Positions 53,273-62,432 of a DNA stretch of 64,000 bases are shown one piece after another. Both the position numbers and the translations under genes were made by a program. The notes under the pieces were generated by a model, which did not search any database, was not told where the DNA came from, and saw only the letters and a program-made list of their open reading frames with translations. The stretch's first letter is position 1; each line of letters begins with the position of its first letter. The DNA lies in contig JAEZJV010000061.1 in NCBI GenBank assembly GCA_023415635.1, forward strand, positions 59,515 to 123,514, written 5' to 3'. Source of the stretch: Bacillota bacterium (lineage in GTDB: Bacteria > Bacillota > Clostridia > Lachnospirales > Lachnospiraceae).

Positions 53273-55975
53273 ATGGATCAAACAAAGGATCGTTGTAAGA
53301 GAACACTAATTTCTGATGGTAAACAATATACGTACTATGACATCAATTCACTCCAGAATATGTTACAGGTAGATATCTGCAGACTCCCCTACTCATTAAA
53401 GATTCTTTTGGAAGGTGCATTAAGGAACCTTGATAATAAGCGGGTGACACTGGAGCATATCGGACGGATTGCTTCCTCATCCTCCGGTAAAAAAGAGGAA
53501 ATTCCATTCATTCCGTCCAGGATTGTACTGCAGGATTTCACCGGTGTTCCTGCTGTAGTTGATTTAGCCGCAATGAGAACAAAAATGCATGCTATGGGCG
53601 GAGATGCCTCCAAAATCAATCCCATCATACCGGTGGATCTGGTCATTGACCACTCCGTAATGGTGGATTATTATGGGAGCTCCGACGCTTTGAGTAAAAA
53701 TGTAGCCTTAGAATTCGATCGAAACACAGAACGGTATGAGCTGTTGAAATGGGCACAAAGCTCCTTTACTAATTTTCGGGTCTTTCCCCCTTCTCTTGGA
53801 ATTATTCATCAAATCAATCTTGAATACCTTGCCAAGGTGGCTGCAACAAAGACTATGGGTGAGGAAACCGTCGTCTTCCCGGATACACTGGTAGGTACCG
53901 ATTCTCATACCACCATGATTAACGGAATCGGAGTTCTTGGCTGGGGTGTGGGTGGCATTGAAGCGGAGGCCTGTATGCTTGGGCATCCCCTGTATTTTCT
54001 TATGCCGGAGGTCATTGGCCTGCGTTTAACCGGTACTCTTCCTTGTGGAGTAACTGCGACAGAGCTTGTCCTGACGATAACCAATATCCTAAGAAAAGAG
54101 GGCGTTGTCGGTAAATTTATAGAATTTTTCGGGGATGGAGTAAGCAGCATTCGTGTTGAAGATAGAGCTACCATCTCAAATATGTGCCCGGAATACGGTG
54201 CGACGTGTGCTTATTTCCCGGTGGATGATAGAACCCTGGATTATTTAAGAGCTACGGGGCGACCGGAAAGTCAAGTCAGACTAGTGGAGGAATATTATAA
54301 GCTTCAAGGTATGTTTGGAGCAGAGAATGCCGAGAAACCAATCTTTACAAAGGAATTCGAACTGGACCTATCAAAGGTAGAAGCATGTATTGCAGGGCCT
54401 AAGAGACCTCAGGACAACATCTTACTGAAGGAGCTGAAGAGCAGCTTTGCTAAGCTTATCAGTGCTCCCTTTAAGCAAGGCGGATATCAACTGCAGGATG
54501 AGAAGCAGACGGAAGAGGTTACAGTTACCTATGGCGATGGGCAGACGGAGGTATTAAAGCCCGGTGCGGTAGTTATCGCTGCTATCACCAGCTGTACAAA
54601 CACCTCCAATCCTTATGTCATAATGGGTGCCGGTCTTCTTGCGAAAAATGCTGCTAAGCTAGGTCTTAAAAAGCCACGCTATGTAAAGAGCAGCTTAGGT
54701 CCCGGTTCCCTGGTCGTAACGGAATACTTAAAGGACTCCGGACTCCTGCCCTATCTGGAGCAACTTGGCTTCCATGTGACAGGATATGGCTGTACTACCT
54801 GTATTGGTAACAGCGGTCCACTCACAGAGGAAGTCGCTGATGCTATCAAGAAAAATGATCTGACGGTTGCTGCTGTCCTAAGCGGAAACCGTAACTTCGA
54901 AGGTCGGATTCATCCGCTGACCAAAATGAATTTTTTGATGTCCCCGATTTATGTGGTTGCCTTCGGCTTGGCAGGCAGCGTAAATATTGATTTTGATACA
55001 GAGCCTATTGGTTTCGGCAGCCAAAATCAGTCCGTCTTCCTGAAGGACATCTGGCCTGACGCAAAAGAAATCGAAGAGCTGATACAACGTTATGTCAGAC
55101 CAAAGCTTTATATGGATAAATACAGTAATATCTTTCAGGAGAATGAGCTTTGGAATGCTCTTTCGGTGGCCGGTGAAAGTATCTATCAGTGGAAGGAAGA
55201 CTCCACCTATATAAAAATGCCACCCTTCTTCGACCACATGTCAAGAGAACGGGATCAGGCAGCTGATATTCGTGGAGCAAATGCCTTGGCTGTATTTGGG
55301 GATTCCGTTACGACAGACCATATCTCTCCGGCCGGAAGCATTCCTGAATCCTCCGATGCCGGAAATCATCTTACCTCACAGAATGTAAAGCCGCAACACT
55401 TCAATTCCTACGGTTCCAGAAGAGGCTCCCATGAAGTTATGATGAGGGGAACCTTTGCAAATATTCGCATCAGAAACCTTATGATTCCCGGAGTCGAAGG
55501 CGGTTTTACCAAGCATGTTCCCAGTAATCAGATTATGTCCATCTATCAGGCATGCATGAAATACCGGGAGACAGATACTCCTTTACTGGTCATTGCAGGA
55601 AAGGAATATGGAACCGGCAGCTCGAGGGACTGGGCTGCAAAGGGAACCGCTTTACTGGGTGTAAAAGCTGTTCTCGCAGAAAGCTTCGAGCGGATACACC
55701 GAAGCAATCTGGTAGGAATGGGTGTATTGCCTCTACAGTTCCAACAAGGAATGAATGTTGCTTCCCTGGGGATATCAGGGAATGAAATCTTTGATATTTC
55801 AGGAATATCGGACCCGCTTTATCCAAATAAATTAATAAAGCTTATTGTAACCAGTCCGGATGGACAGAAGACAGAGTTTGATGCTATAGCCCGCTTGGAC
55901 AGCGCAATCGATGTAGAGTATTATCTTCATGGCGGGATATTAAAAATGATCCTTCGGGATTTTCTGAACTCCTGA
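53273..55975 (+). CDS. acnA: Aconitate hydratase A
   Basis: Isomerises citrate and isocitrate; feeds glutamate synthesis in incomplete TCA cycles. 900 residues of the AcnA/IRP type. 4Fe-4S ligands: Cys in ITSCTNTSNP (near 445) and the CxxC in GYGCTTCIGNSGP (near 510). Other active-site motifs: GTDSHTTMINGIGVLGWGVGG, FGDSVTTDHISPAGSI and the C-terminal swivel domain YGTGSSRDWAAKGT. GAGGT precedes ATG. No citrate synthase or isocitrate dehydrogenase is adjacent. Clean length, no lesion. Confidence 0.97.
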   Translation: MDQTKDRCKRTLISDGKQYTYYDINSLQNMLQVDICRLPYSLKILLEGALRNLDNKRVTLEHIGRIASSSSGKKEEIPFIPSRIVLQDFTGVPAVVDLAAMRTKMHAMGGDASKINPIIPVDLVIDHSVMVDYYGSSDALSKNVALEFDRNTERYELLKWAQSSFTNFRVFPPSLGIIHQINLEYLAKVAATKTMGEETVVFPDTLVGTDSHTTMINGIGVLGWGVGGIEAEACMLGHPLYFLMPEVIGLRLTGTLPCGVTATELVLTITNILRKEGVVGKFIEFFGDGVSSIRVEDRATISNMCPEYGATCAYFPVDDRTLDYLRATGRPESQVRLVEEYYKLQGMFGAENAEKPIFTKEFELDLSKVEACIAGPKRPQDNILLKELKSSFAKLISAPFKQGGYQLQDEKQTEEVTVTYGDGQTEVLKPGAVVIAAITSCTNTSNPYVIMGAGLLAKNAAKLGLKKPRYVKSSLGPGSLVVTEYLKDSGLLPYLEQLGFHVTGYGCTTCIGNSGPLTEEVADAIKKNDLTVAAVLSGNRNFEGRIHPLTKMNFLMSPIYVVAFGLAGSVNIDFDTEPIGFGSQNQSVFLKDIWPDAKEIEELIQRYVRPKLYMDKYSNIFQENELWNALSVAGESIYQWKEDSTYIKMPPFFDHMSRERDQAADIRGANALAVFGDSVTTDHISPAGSIPESSDAGNHLTSQNVKPQHFNSYGSRRGSHEVMMRGTFANIRIRNLMIPGVEGGFTKHVPSNQIMSIYQACMKYRETDTPLLVIAGKEYGTGSSRDWAAKGTALLGVKAVLAESFERIHRSNLVGMGVLPLQFQQGMNVASLGISGNEIFDISGISDPLYPNKLIKLIVTSPDGQKTEFDAIARLDSAIDVEYYLHGGILKMILRDFLNS

Positions 55976-56033
55976 TTCACTTCTGTATAAATGCTGTCAT
56001 ATAGACTTTTAACAAGATGATAAGTATAAAAAT

Positions 56034-56065
56034 CGAGCCGCTTTACCGAAAGGTAAACCGGCTCG
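56034..56065. terminator. Bidirectional terminator
   Basis: CGAGCCG-C-TTTACC-GAAA-GGTAAA-C-CGGCTCG hairpin between the converging acnA and GH4 genes, AT-rich on both sides. Confidence 0.8.
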
Positions 56066-56082
56066 TATTATAAATATATATT

Positions 56083-57405
56083 TTATCGATATTCCTTCAT
56101 ATATTCCCCGTGTGCAGCAATCAGCTCGTCACACATTTTGATAATATCCTCCAGTGAGAGCTCTGCTGCCGTATGCGGCTCCAGCATTGCTGCCTGGTAG
56201 ATGCTCTCTTTCTTTTTGGTAACAGCAGCTTCTATGGTCATCAGCTGAGCATTGATATTAGTCATATTCATTGCAGCTAATTGTACCGGCAGCCTTCCGA
56301 CATGACAAGGGTGAATTCCGAGTGCATCCACCAGACAAGGCACCTCGACGCAGGCATCAGCGGGTAGATTATCAATTAAACCTGTATTCAGTACATTCCC
56401 GCCTATCCTAATCGGTTGATTTGTTACGATGGCTTCCATTATATAGGAAGCATACTCCCTGGAGCGCTCATGTGTAATCCTTCCATCCTGAAGAATATCC
56501 TCCTTTTCTTTCTGCCAGCCTGCAATCTGGTTAATACAACGCCTCGGATATTCATCCAAGGGAATATTGTATTTATCAATTAATTCAGGGTACTTTGATT
56601 TAATATAGAAAGGGTTATATTCGGCATTATGTTCACTGGATTCCGTACAGTAATAGCCAAGATGCCGGATATAATCAAAGCGTACCATATCATTATGCTT
56701 CTCTGTACTGTTCTTCCTTTCTGCACGAAGTTTAATCTCCGGATACAGATCCTTACCCTCCTTGTCCCTGATTTCCAGAAGCCAGGCCATATGATTAATA
56801 CCGGCTATGAGCTCTTTTCTGCCCTCAAGCTTATCCTCCATATCCAGATTCTTTAGCAGCGTTTCGGAGCATATCTGGACACTGTGGCACAGACCCACGG
56901 TCTTAATCTTTGTGTATCTCAGCATATAGCCCGTAAGAATAGCCATTGGATTCGTATAATTTATAAACAAGGCATCCGGGCAAACCTCTTCCATATCCTG
57001 TGCAAACTCCTGCAGTACCGGAATGGTTCTAAGTCCTCTCATAATTCCTCCGATACCAAGTGTATCTGCAATGGTCTGCCTTAAGCCGTATTTCTTCGGA
57101 ATTTCAAAATCAATTATGGTACATGGATCATAGAAGCCAACCTGAATCGCATTGACTACAAAAGCTGCTCCTCTGAGTGCTTCCTTTCTATTCTCTCTCC
57201 CCAGATAGGTTTTAATCGAGGCTCTTTCTCTATTAATGTTTTTGTTGATTGCTTTCAGTATGATCTCCGATTCGGCTAATCTGTCCGCATCAATATCATA
57301 TAATGCTATCTCTGCCTCGCAGAGACTGGGGGTGCACATACAGTCACCGAGTACATTTCGTGCAAATACAGTACTTCCTGCTCCCATAAATGTTATTTTT
57401 ACCAT
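56083..57405 (-). CDS. GH4 glycosidase, probable alpha-galactosidase type
   Basis: 440 residues. NAD- and Mn-dependent glycosidase family 4: Rossmann motif FMGAGSTVFARNVLGD, NYTNPMAILTG near 150, the Mn-binding Cys-His in GLCHSVQ near 175, GINHMAW near 205 and YYCTESSEHNAEY near 255. CHS rather than CN at the metal site groups it with alpha-galactosidases and galacturonidases rather than 6-phospho-glucosidases. GGAGG precedes ATG 57405; the frame reaches 57468. Preceded by a PucR-type regulator on the same strand. Confidence 0.9.
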   Translation of the reverse strand: MVKITFMGAGSTVFARNVLGDCMCTPSLCEAEIALYDIDADRLAESEIILKAINKNINRERASIKTYLGRENRKEALRGAAFVVNAIQVGFYDPCTIIDFEIPKKYGLRQTIADTLGIGGIMRGLRTIPVLQEFAQDMEEVCPDALFINYTNPMAILTGYMLRYTKIKTVGLCHSVQICSETLLKNLDMEDKLEGRKELIAGINHMAWLLEIRDKEGKDLYPEIKLRAERKNSTEKHNDMVRFDYIRHLGYYCTESSEHNAEYNPFYIKSKYPELIDKYNIPLDEYPRRCINQIAGWQKEKEDILQDGRITHERSREYASYIMEAIVTNQPIRIGGNVLNTGLIDNLPADACVEVPCLVDALGIHPCHVGRLPVQLAAMNMTNINAQLMTIEAAVTKKKESIYQAAMLEPHTAAELSLEDIIKMCDELIAAHGEYMKEYR

Positions 57406-57496
57406 GATAAGCTCCTCCCTTGTATTAGAGTTATATTTTGTTATCGGATCGATATTTCCAAACAGCATGCCCTAAAATAACCATCGGAGCTATCTG

Positions 57497-58669
57497 TCAC
57501 TTTAGCTTCATATCCTTTATGTAAAAAGCCACCTGATAAAGGAAAAGCTCCTCTGTATTCTTCAGCTCACAGCCTATAATCTGCCTGATCTTCTGAATAC
57601 GGTAATTTACTGTATTTCTATGTGTAAATGTATCCTCTGCCACTCTAAGTATACTTCGATCGTTCCTGATAAAGCTGCGTAACGTATCGGTATATGTGGC
57701 TTTATGCTCCCTATCGTAGCGCTCCAACGGGCCTAGAATTTCATCAGCATAGTTCGTAAGTATTTCCGTATCATCGATAGAAAACAGGATTTTATAGAAG
57801 CCCATTTCATCAAACCTGATGATTTCTCTACCGGTCCCGATCGCCATCTTCATAGCTGTTCTTGCTCGTTTATAGCTTACAGAAAGCTTCTCAATATTTA
57901 ACACTCTCGGTCCGATGCCTAGATAAAAGCAATGCTTATGTACAAAATACTTGAAGCTTTGCATAATCAGGTCAGGTAATTCCAAAGAAGCTTTCTCCTG
58001 CATGTTATTCAGAACAAGGACAATAAAATCATCCATACGGATCAGTCCGTAGGAGATGTTAATTTTCTTATTACCCTTCCATAAGCCGAATAGGTTCTCC
58101 AGCTTAAACAGCGCCTGATTCAAAAAGGTCTCTTCCTCAACCGTCTTCTTCACATTCAGGCAGAAGGCCTGAAAGGTTCCGCCGATATCATATCTGGGTT
58201 CAATTATCTGCTTGTATTCCGGTTCATACCGACCCTGTATGATTTCCCGAAAGGCATTGCTGATCTTCTTCTCATATTGCATCTGATCTATAATTCTCAT
58301 ACAATAATCCTGTATGAGACTGGTTATGGATATTTCCCATGGCATTTCCAGTAGCGGGAATCTGTGTTCTTCACACCAGGCTATTACGTCAGGTGGAATC
58401 TCTTTCAGATACATTCCTGTATTGATTATGATACCGGCACATTCATCCTTAGCCATTTCCTTTACGAGCGTCAACAGCCAGTTTGGCTGACTGGCTTTCA
58501 TACCGGTGGTAATCGCCAGTTCCTCTCCATGAAATCTGGATACAATGGTCTCATCCTCCAGCATATGTACCCAGCTTACCACGGTATCCATTCCTGCCTT
58601 GCCTGCTATAAGCCTAAGCTGAAACTGTTCCTTCGTTTCTTCGTAGATCTCCCAAAATCGTATTGCCAT
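57497..58669 (-). CDS. PucR/CdaR-type transcriptional regulator
   Basis: 390 residues. N-terminal PucR domain (about 1-130) with the typical GKAGMDTVVSWVHMLED, a GGDEF-like middle (150-290) and a C-terminal PucR helix-turn-helix (about 330-390) with VAEDTFTHRNTVNYRIQKI. GGAAGGTG precedes ATG. Family members respond to purines, sugar acids or diacids. Its position directly upstream of the GH4 gene, 91 bases away, suggests it controls that glycosidase and, by inference, pectin or galactoside use. Confidence 0.88.
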   Translation of the reverse strand: MAIRFWEIYEETKEQFQLRLIAGKAGMDTVVSWVHMLEDETIVSRFHGEELAITTGMKASQPNWLLTLVKEMAKDECAGIIINTGMYLKEIPPDVIAWCEEHRFPLLEMPWEISITSLIQDYCMRIIDQMQYEKKISNAFREIIQGRYEPEYKQIIEPRYDIGGTFQAFCLNVKKTVEEETFLNQALFKLENLFGLWKGNKKINISYGLIRMDDFIVLVLNNMQEKASLELPDLIMQSFKYFVHKHCFYLGIGPRVLNIEKLSVSYKRARTAMKMAIGTGREIIRFDEMGFYKILFSIDDTEILTNYADEILGPLERYDREHKATYTDTLRSFIRNDRSILRVAEDTFTHRNTVNYRIQKIRQIIGCELKNTEELFLYQVAFYIKDMKLK

Positions 58670-58857
58670 ATTAACACCTTCCCAGGAATCGAGTATTATA
58701 TTGATGCAAACATATGTTTTGTATTCATAGCACCATTTAATTTCATATTTTCAGATTACCAGATTATATACATTAAGTCAATTATTGGATATAATATTGA
58801 TAAATTAATGATGTTATATAAATTGATAATATTTACAGTGTATAGGAGGGTCTCCAA

Positions 58858-59031
58858 ATGTATGTCAGTAGCACAAATATATACCTGAATTCTCCGGAAT
58901 ATCTTTCCAAAATCCCGGAAAATCTATTCATTTCAGAAAAGTATTATAATTGTGACTTTTTCGTTGCTCGCATGAATCAGAGAGGAAAAAATCTGTTTCA
59001 GAAAATTGATCAGCTTATTCATCACAAATAA
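58858..59031 (+). CDS. 57-residue Cys-containing peptide, function unknown
   Basis: Short frame with an excellent ribosome site (AGGAGGG, 7 bases before ATG) and its own terminator, so probably real. The middle reads EKYYNCDFFVARM with the only Cys (residue 32); the C-terminal part is basic (QRGKNLFQK, HHK). No signal peptide or hydrophobic helix. It lies 211 bases upstream of an AgrC-like kinase. YYNCDFF resembles the YSTCDF core of a staphylococcal autoinducing peptide, but no AgrB processing gene is present, and the AgrD-type leader and acidic tail are missing. Could be an unrelated small protein. Confidence 0.6.
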   Translation: MYVSSTNIYLNSPEYLSKIPENLFISEKYYNCDFFVARMNQRGKNLFQKIDQLIHHK

Positions 59032-59049
59032 TATATTCCTATCTGTTGT

Positions 59050-59080
59050 CCCCCTGTTCATTCTTATCATGAACAGGGGG
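59050..59080 (+). terminator. Terminator after the small peptide gene
   Basis: Perfect 12-bp stem CCCCCTGTTCAT / ATGAACAGGGGG, with a T-containing tail ending in TTTT. Confidence 0.85.
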
Positions 59081-59131
59081 CCTTATGCTTTTGTTCTGTA
59101 TCTGCTTCTTATAAACTGCTCATTCAAATTC

Positions 59132-59160
59132 TTGAAGCTACTTTCCATTTATGCTATAAT
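59132..59160 (+). promoter_or_regulatory. Promoter of the second GHKL kinase
   Basis: TTGAAG, 17-bp spacer, TATAAT; same design and flanks (TTGAAGCT, TATAATAT-N-CTAG) as at 6909-6937. Confidence 0.75.
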
Positions 59161-59242
59161 ATGCTAGTCTGAATATATACCACCCATTTAAGACAGCTTC
59201 TATAAAATATCTGCTTGATTAAACTGAAAGGAGAGTGCAGCC

Positions 59243-60529
59243 GTGATTCAAACCCTTTTGCTTATTTTTCGTTCCAGCATAGCTTTGTTGTTCGGTATAG
59301 CTGTGGCTCTTCTTTTTGCCGGTGTTCAAAATATACGGACTGGTAAACTGGCAATTGCTGTTTTGTTTCTATTCTCACTATCCATTCAAATATTAAGCTG
59401 GTGGATGTTTGGGCTTCAGACGACGATGCAGCTCTATCCCTTTATTTCACATTTGCCTTCGGTGGTATTCCTCGTACTGTATTTCAAGCGCTCATGGCTG
59501 ATATCAATCAGCAGCGTACTTACCTCCTTTCTCTGTTGTCAGATCCCTCGATGGGTTGGTTCACTCTCAGAGGCAGTCTTTGACAGCCGTCTGGCCGATC
59601 TTATCGGTTACTTTGTTGCTATGTGTATTGTGTATTATCTTCTTAAAAGATATTTCGTAGGCTCTGTTATACAATTAATGGAGCGATCCACACGCTCCTG
59701 TCTGTTTTTTGGTGTAGTACCTCTTTTGTACTATATATTTGACTATATCACTACCTTCTATACGGATCTTCTGTATTCCGGTGCCCGAGGTGTGGTACAA
59801 TTTATTCCCTCAGTAATTTGTACGTTCTACTTATTGTTTGTTCTCCAATATTATAATGAGTCTCATAAACAGGAGGTGGCGCAACGAGAGCGGGATCTCT
59901 CTGCTTCTCAACTCAGACAAGCCAAACTGGAGCTTGAAACGATGCGCCAGACTCAAAACAATACTATAATATATCGTCACGATATGCGCCATCACCTGTC
60001 ACTCATCGGCAGTTTTGCAGCTGATGGTGATCTCCATAAAATCAAAGAATATCTTGCAAACACAGAAGCAGCAATTGATGCATTGACCCCGGTCCGTTAC
60101 TGCGAAAATGAAACCGTCAATCTGATTTTATCAAGCTTTAATACCAGCGCCGAAAAAAAGGGGGTTATTCTACATATAAATGTTAACCTTCCGGCGGAGC
60201 TTAGGATGAACGATACCGAGCTTTGTGCCCTATTGTCCAATGCATTGGAGAACGCCATTACCGCTGCTGCACTATTAGAGGAGGAGAAGCACCGTAAGGT
60301 ATATATCCATGCCTTTATCAACGGTGGCAAGCTTGTTATTTCGACAGAAAATGCCTATGTTGGAAAGCTTGAAATGGAGGGGGAATTACCCAAATCGAAG
60401 AATAAAGAGGCCGGTCACGGCTATGGAATTAAGAGCATAGTCGCCATTGTGGAACGCCACAGAGGATTATATTCCTTTGAAACCAAGGGTGGAGTATTTA
60501 TTCTACGGCTTATGTTACCTATAGGTTAG
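59243..60529 (+). CDS. AgrC-like GHKL sensor histidine kinase (second copy)
   Basis: 428 residues, colinear with the kinase at 7120-8412: about six membrane spans (1-200), linker, YRHDMRHHLSLIGS near 245, NALENAITAAALL near 335 and GHGYGIKSI near 390. Long identical stretches in the catalytic half contrast with many changes in the membrane part, which suggests paralogs with different ligands. GTG start after AAAGGAGAG. No response regulator is adjacent, and unlike the first copy no receiver remnant is left upstream. A small Cys-containing peptide gene precedes it. Confidence 0.88.
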   Translation: MIQTLLLIFRSSIALLFGIAVALLFAGVQNIRTGKLAIAVLFLFSLSIQILSWWMFGLQTTMQLYPFISHLPSVVFLVLYFKRSWLISISSVLTSFLCCQIPRWVGSLSEAVFDSRLADLIGYFVAMCIVYYLLKRYFVGSVIQLMERSTRSCLFFGVVPLLYYIFDYITTFYTDLLYSGARGVVQFIPSVICTFYLLFVLQYYNESHKQEVAQRERDLSASQLRQAKLELETMRQTQNNTIIYRHDMRHHLSLIGSFAADGDLHKIKEYLANTEAAIDALTPVRYCENETVNLILSSFNTSAEKKGVILHINVNLPAELRMNDTELCALLSNALENAITAAALLEEEKHRKVYIHAFINGGKLVISTENAYVGKLEMEGELPKSKNKEAGHGYGIKSIVAIVERHRGLYSFETKGGVFILRLMLPIG

Positions 60530-60624
60530 CGACAGTGCTGCTGCGTCATTTTCACCACCGCTTCCTGTCTTTTAGCGCACGAATATAAGTGTCTGGTGAT
60601 AGGGACTTGTGTAACCATAGGGGT

Positions 60625-61953
60625 TCACACCTTCTCACTACTCTCTATCTTTCTTCTGTTTCTGGCTAAAAACACGATTCCTATCATTAATACAATAAAC
60701 TCTGTGGCCGGAAAGGAGATCCACGTTCCGGTCAATCCAATCAAAGTTGAAAGAATAAACGCCACAGGGATAATGATTATAATTCCTCTTAATAGAGTAA
60801 TCGTATGTGCAGGTACAATTCTTTCTGTTGATGAGAAATACATCGACATTACAACATTGATACCTGCAAATAACATTCCAATAAAATAGAGGCGCAGTCC
60901 TTTCACTGCTATTTCCTGTAGGAGTAAATTTCCTTCATTATTAAAAATTCCAGCAATCGGGTTGGCAAAAATATAGGTAAGGCAATATATCACGACCGTC
61001 ATAATACAGGTTAATTTTAACGCTAACGAAAATATATATTTAGCCATTTTCATATTACCGGATCCATATGCCTTACTTGTAATCGGTTGCATTCCTTGAG
61101 CTACACCGGTACATATAGCGATTACTACCAGTGAAAGATTTGTTATAACACCATATGCTGCCACACCAACATTTCCTGCAATTCTCAAGATAATTATATT
61201 AAATATAATAACAACAATTCCAGATGAGATTTCTACAATCAGTGATGGAATGCCTAACATAAATATAGTTGCCGCTATTGCTTTATCCGGTTTCCTTAGA
61301 TCTAAACTAAATTGCTGTTTTCCCCTCAACAGATAAGGTAATATAACGATAATGCTGATTATTGGAGCCAAACCTGTGGCAAAAACCGCACCGAATATTC
61401 CCATCTTGAATGGGAATATAAACAGATAATCCAATATAACATTGGAAAAACTCCCTGATAAAGAAGCAATCATCGCTAATTTGGGATTCCCATCATTCCT
61501 CATAAAGCAGATTAGTATATTATTAAGAATAAATGCAGGTGCAAATAGTAATGACACTTTAAGATAAGTATTTGTCATTTCTAATACTTCAGTATTAGCT
61601 CCCAGCCTGACTGCAATTCTTTCAGAATAGAAAAATCCAATAAAAACATATAGGATTGAAATTATTGCAGCAATATATATTGTATTTGTAAAAATTCTAT
61701 TTGCCCGCTTTTTTTCATTTTGTGCAACTAAAATTGCATATTTTGTAGCGCCTCCCATACCGAGCATAAGACCCGTTCCACTAATAAAATTAAATATAGG
61801 AATCGCTAGATTCAGTGCAGTAAGACCATTTGCGCCAAGACCTCTAGAAATAAAAAATGTATCTGCCAATATGTAACATGATAGTCCTAGCATTGCGATT
61901 ACATTGATAAACGCATATCGTATAAAATCTTTTTTGTATTGTTTTTTCTCCAT
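60625..61953 (-). CDS. MATE-family efflux transporter
   Basis: 442 residues with about 12 membrane spans in two halves. Family features: TFFISRGLGANGLTALNLAIP near 25-45 and the symmetrical GVAQGMQPITSKAYGSG near 280. MATE proteins export drugs or metabolites in exchange for Na+ or H+. Open to 61977, but TGGAGA precedes ATG 61953 (MEKKQYKKDF). Single gene, 456 bases from the upstream WYL gene. Substrate unknown. Confidence 0.9.
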   Translation of the reverse strand: MEKKQYKKDFIRYAFINVIAMLGLSCYILADTFFISRGLGANGLTALNLAIPIFNFISGTGLMLGMGGATKYAILVAQNEKKRANRIFTNTIYIAAIISILYVFIGFFYSERIAVRLGANTEVLEMTNTYLKVSLLFAPAFILNNILICFMRNDGNPKLAMIASLSGSFSNVILDYLFIFPFKMGIFGAVFATGLAPIISIIVILPYLLRGKQQFSLDLRKPDKAIAATIFMLGIPSLIVEISSGIVVIIFNIIILRIAGNVGVAAYGVITNLSLVVIAICTGVAQGMQPITSKAYGSGNMKMAKYIFSLALKLTCIMTVVIYCLTYIFANPIAGIFNNEGNLLLQEIAVKGLRLYFIGMLFAGINVVMSMYFSSTERIVPAHTITLLRGIIIIIPVAFILSTLIGLTGTWISFPATEFIVLMIGIVFLARNRRKIESSEKV

Positions 61954-62224
61954 GTCAATTCTCCATATTCTTCTCAAAAAATATTATGTTCTATACTTTT
62001 ATCATGTTTTATACCCGCTCTGCTCCAATCATATTTTATATCACTCTCTAAATGATATTGTGATGACAGCAACCGTACGCTTTCGCACCATATTATAGCA
62101 TATTTCGACCTCTATTCCACCATTTCTAGAGAAATAAAAGAATTCTTTTTCTTTTCATATCGAACAAAATAAGCCATTCCAGAAATTTGCTATTGGCTTC
62201 CTTTATGATTTAGCGTAAATAAAT

Positions 62225-62252
62225 GAAAAAAGCTTGCATCATTGATACAAGC
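62225..62252 (-). terminator. Terminator downstream of the WYL regulator
   Basis: GGCTTG / CAAGC stem with a six-T tail on the minus strand (62230-62225), about 160 bases beyond the WYL stop and just after the gene remnant. Between it and the MATE start (61954-62224) I see only AT-rich spacer. Confidence 0.75.
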
Positions 62253-62282
62253 CTTTTACTAATTTTTACTTATAGAAAGCCT

Positions 62283-62432
62283 CTATTTCCCGATCTGCCT
62301 TCCCGTATGATCCACTGTATACTCCCCTTGATAGATCATCTTGGACACCGGCACGATCTCATAAACACCGATAGAAAGGGCATTCCCGTATGCCGGTTTT
62401 AAAGTGTAATCAAGTAGTGTCCCTTTGTCGGA
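62283..62432 (-). pseudogene. Orphan 3' coding fragment after the WYL gene
   Basis: A 49-codon frame with no ATG at its head, overlapping the WYL end by 23 bases in another frame, closes at TAG 62283. It reads in part PAYGNALSIGVYEIVPVSKM and ends GEYTVDHTGRQIGK. The composition looks like real protein, and a terminator follows. Probably the tail of a gene whose front was deleted. I do not recognise the family. Confidence 0.45.

Noticed and set aside
60603..60632. GTGTAACC/GGTTCACAC hairpin as terminator between the second kinase and MATE gene
   Set aside because: Imperfect stem overlapping the MATE stop codon and no T-run; not strong enough to list.
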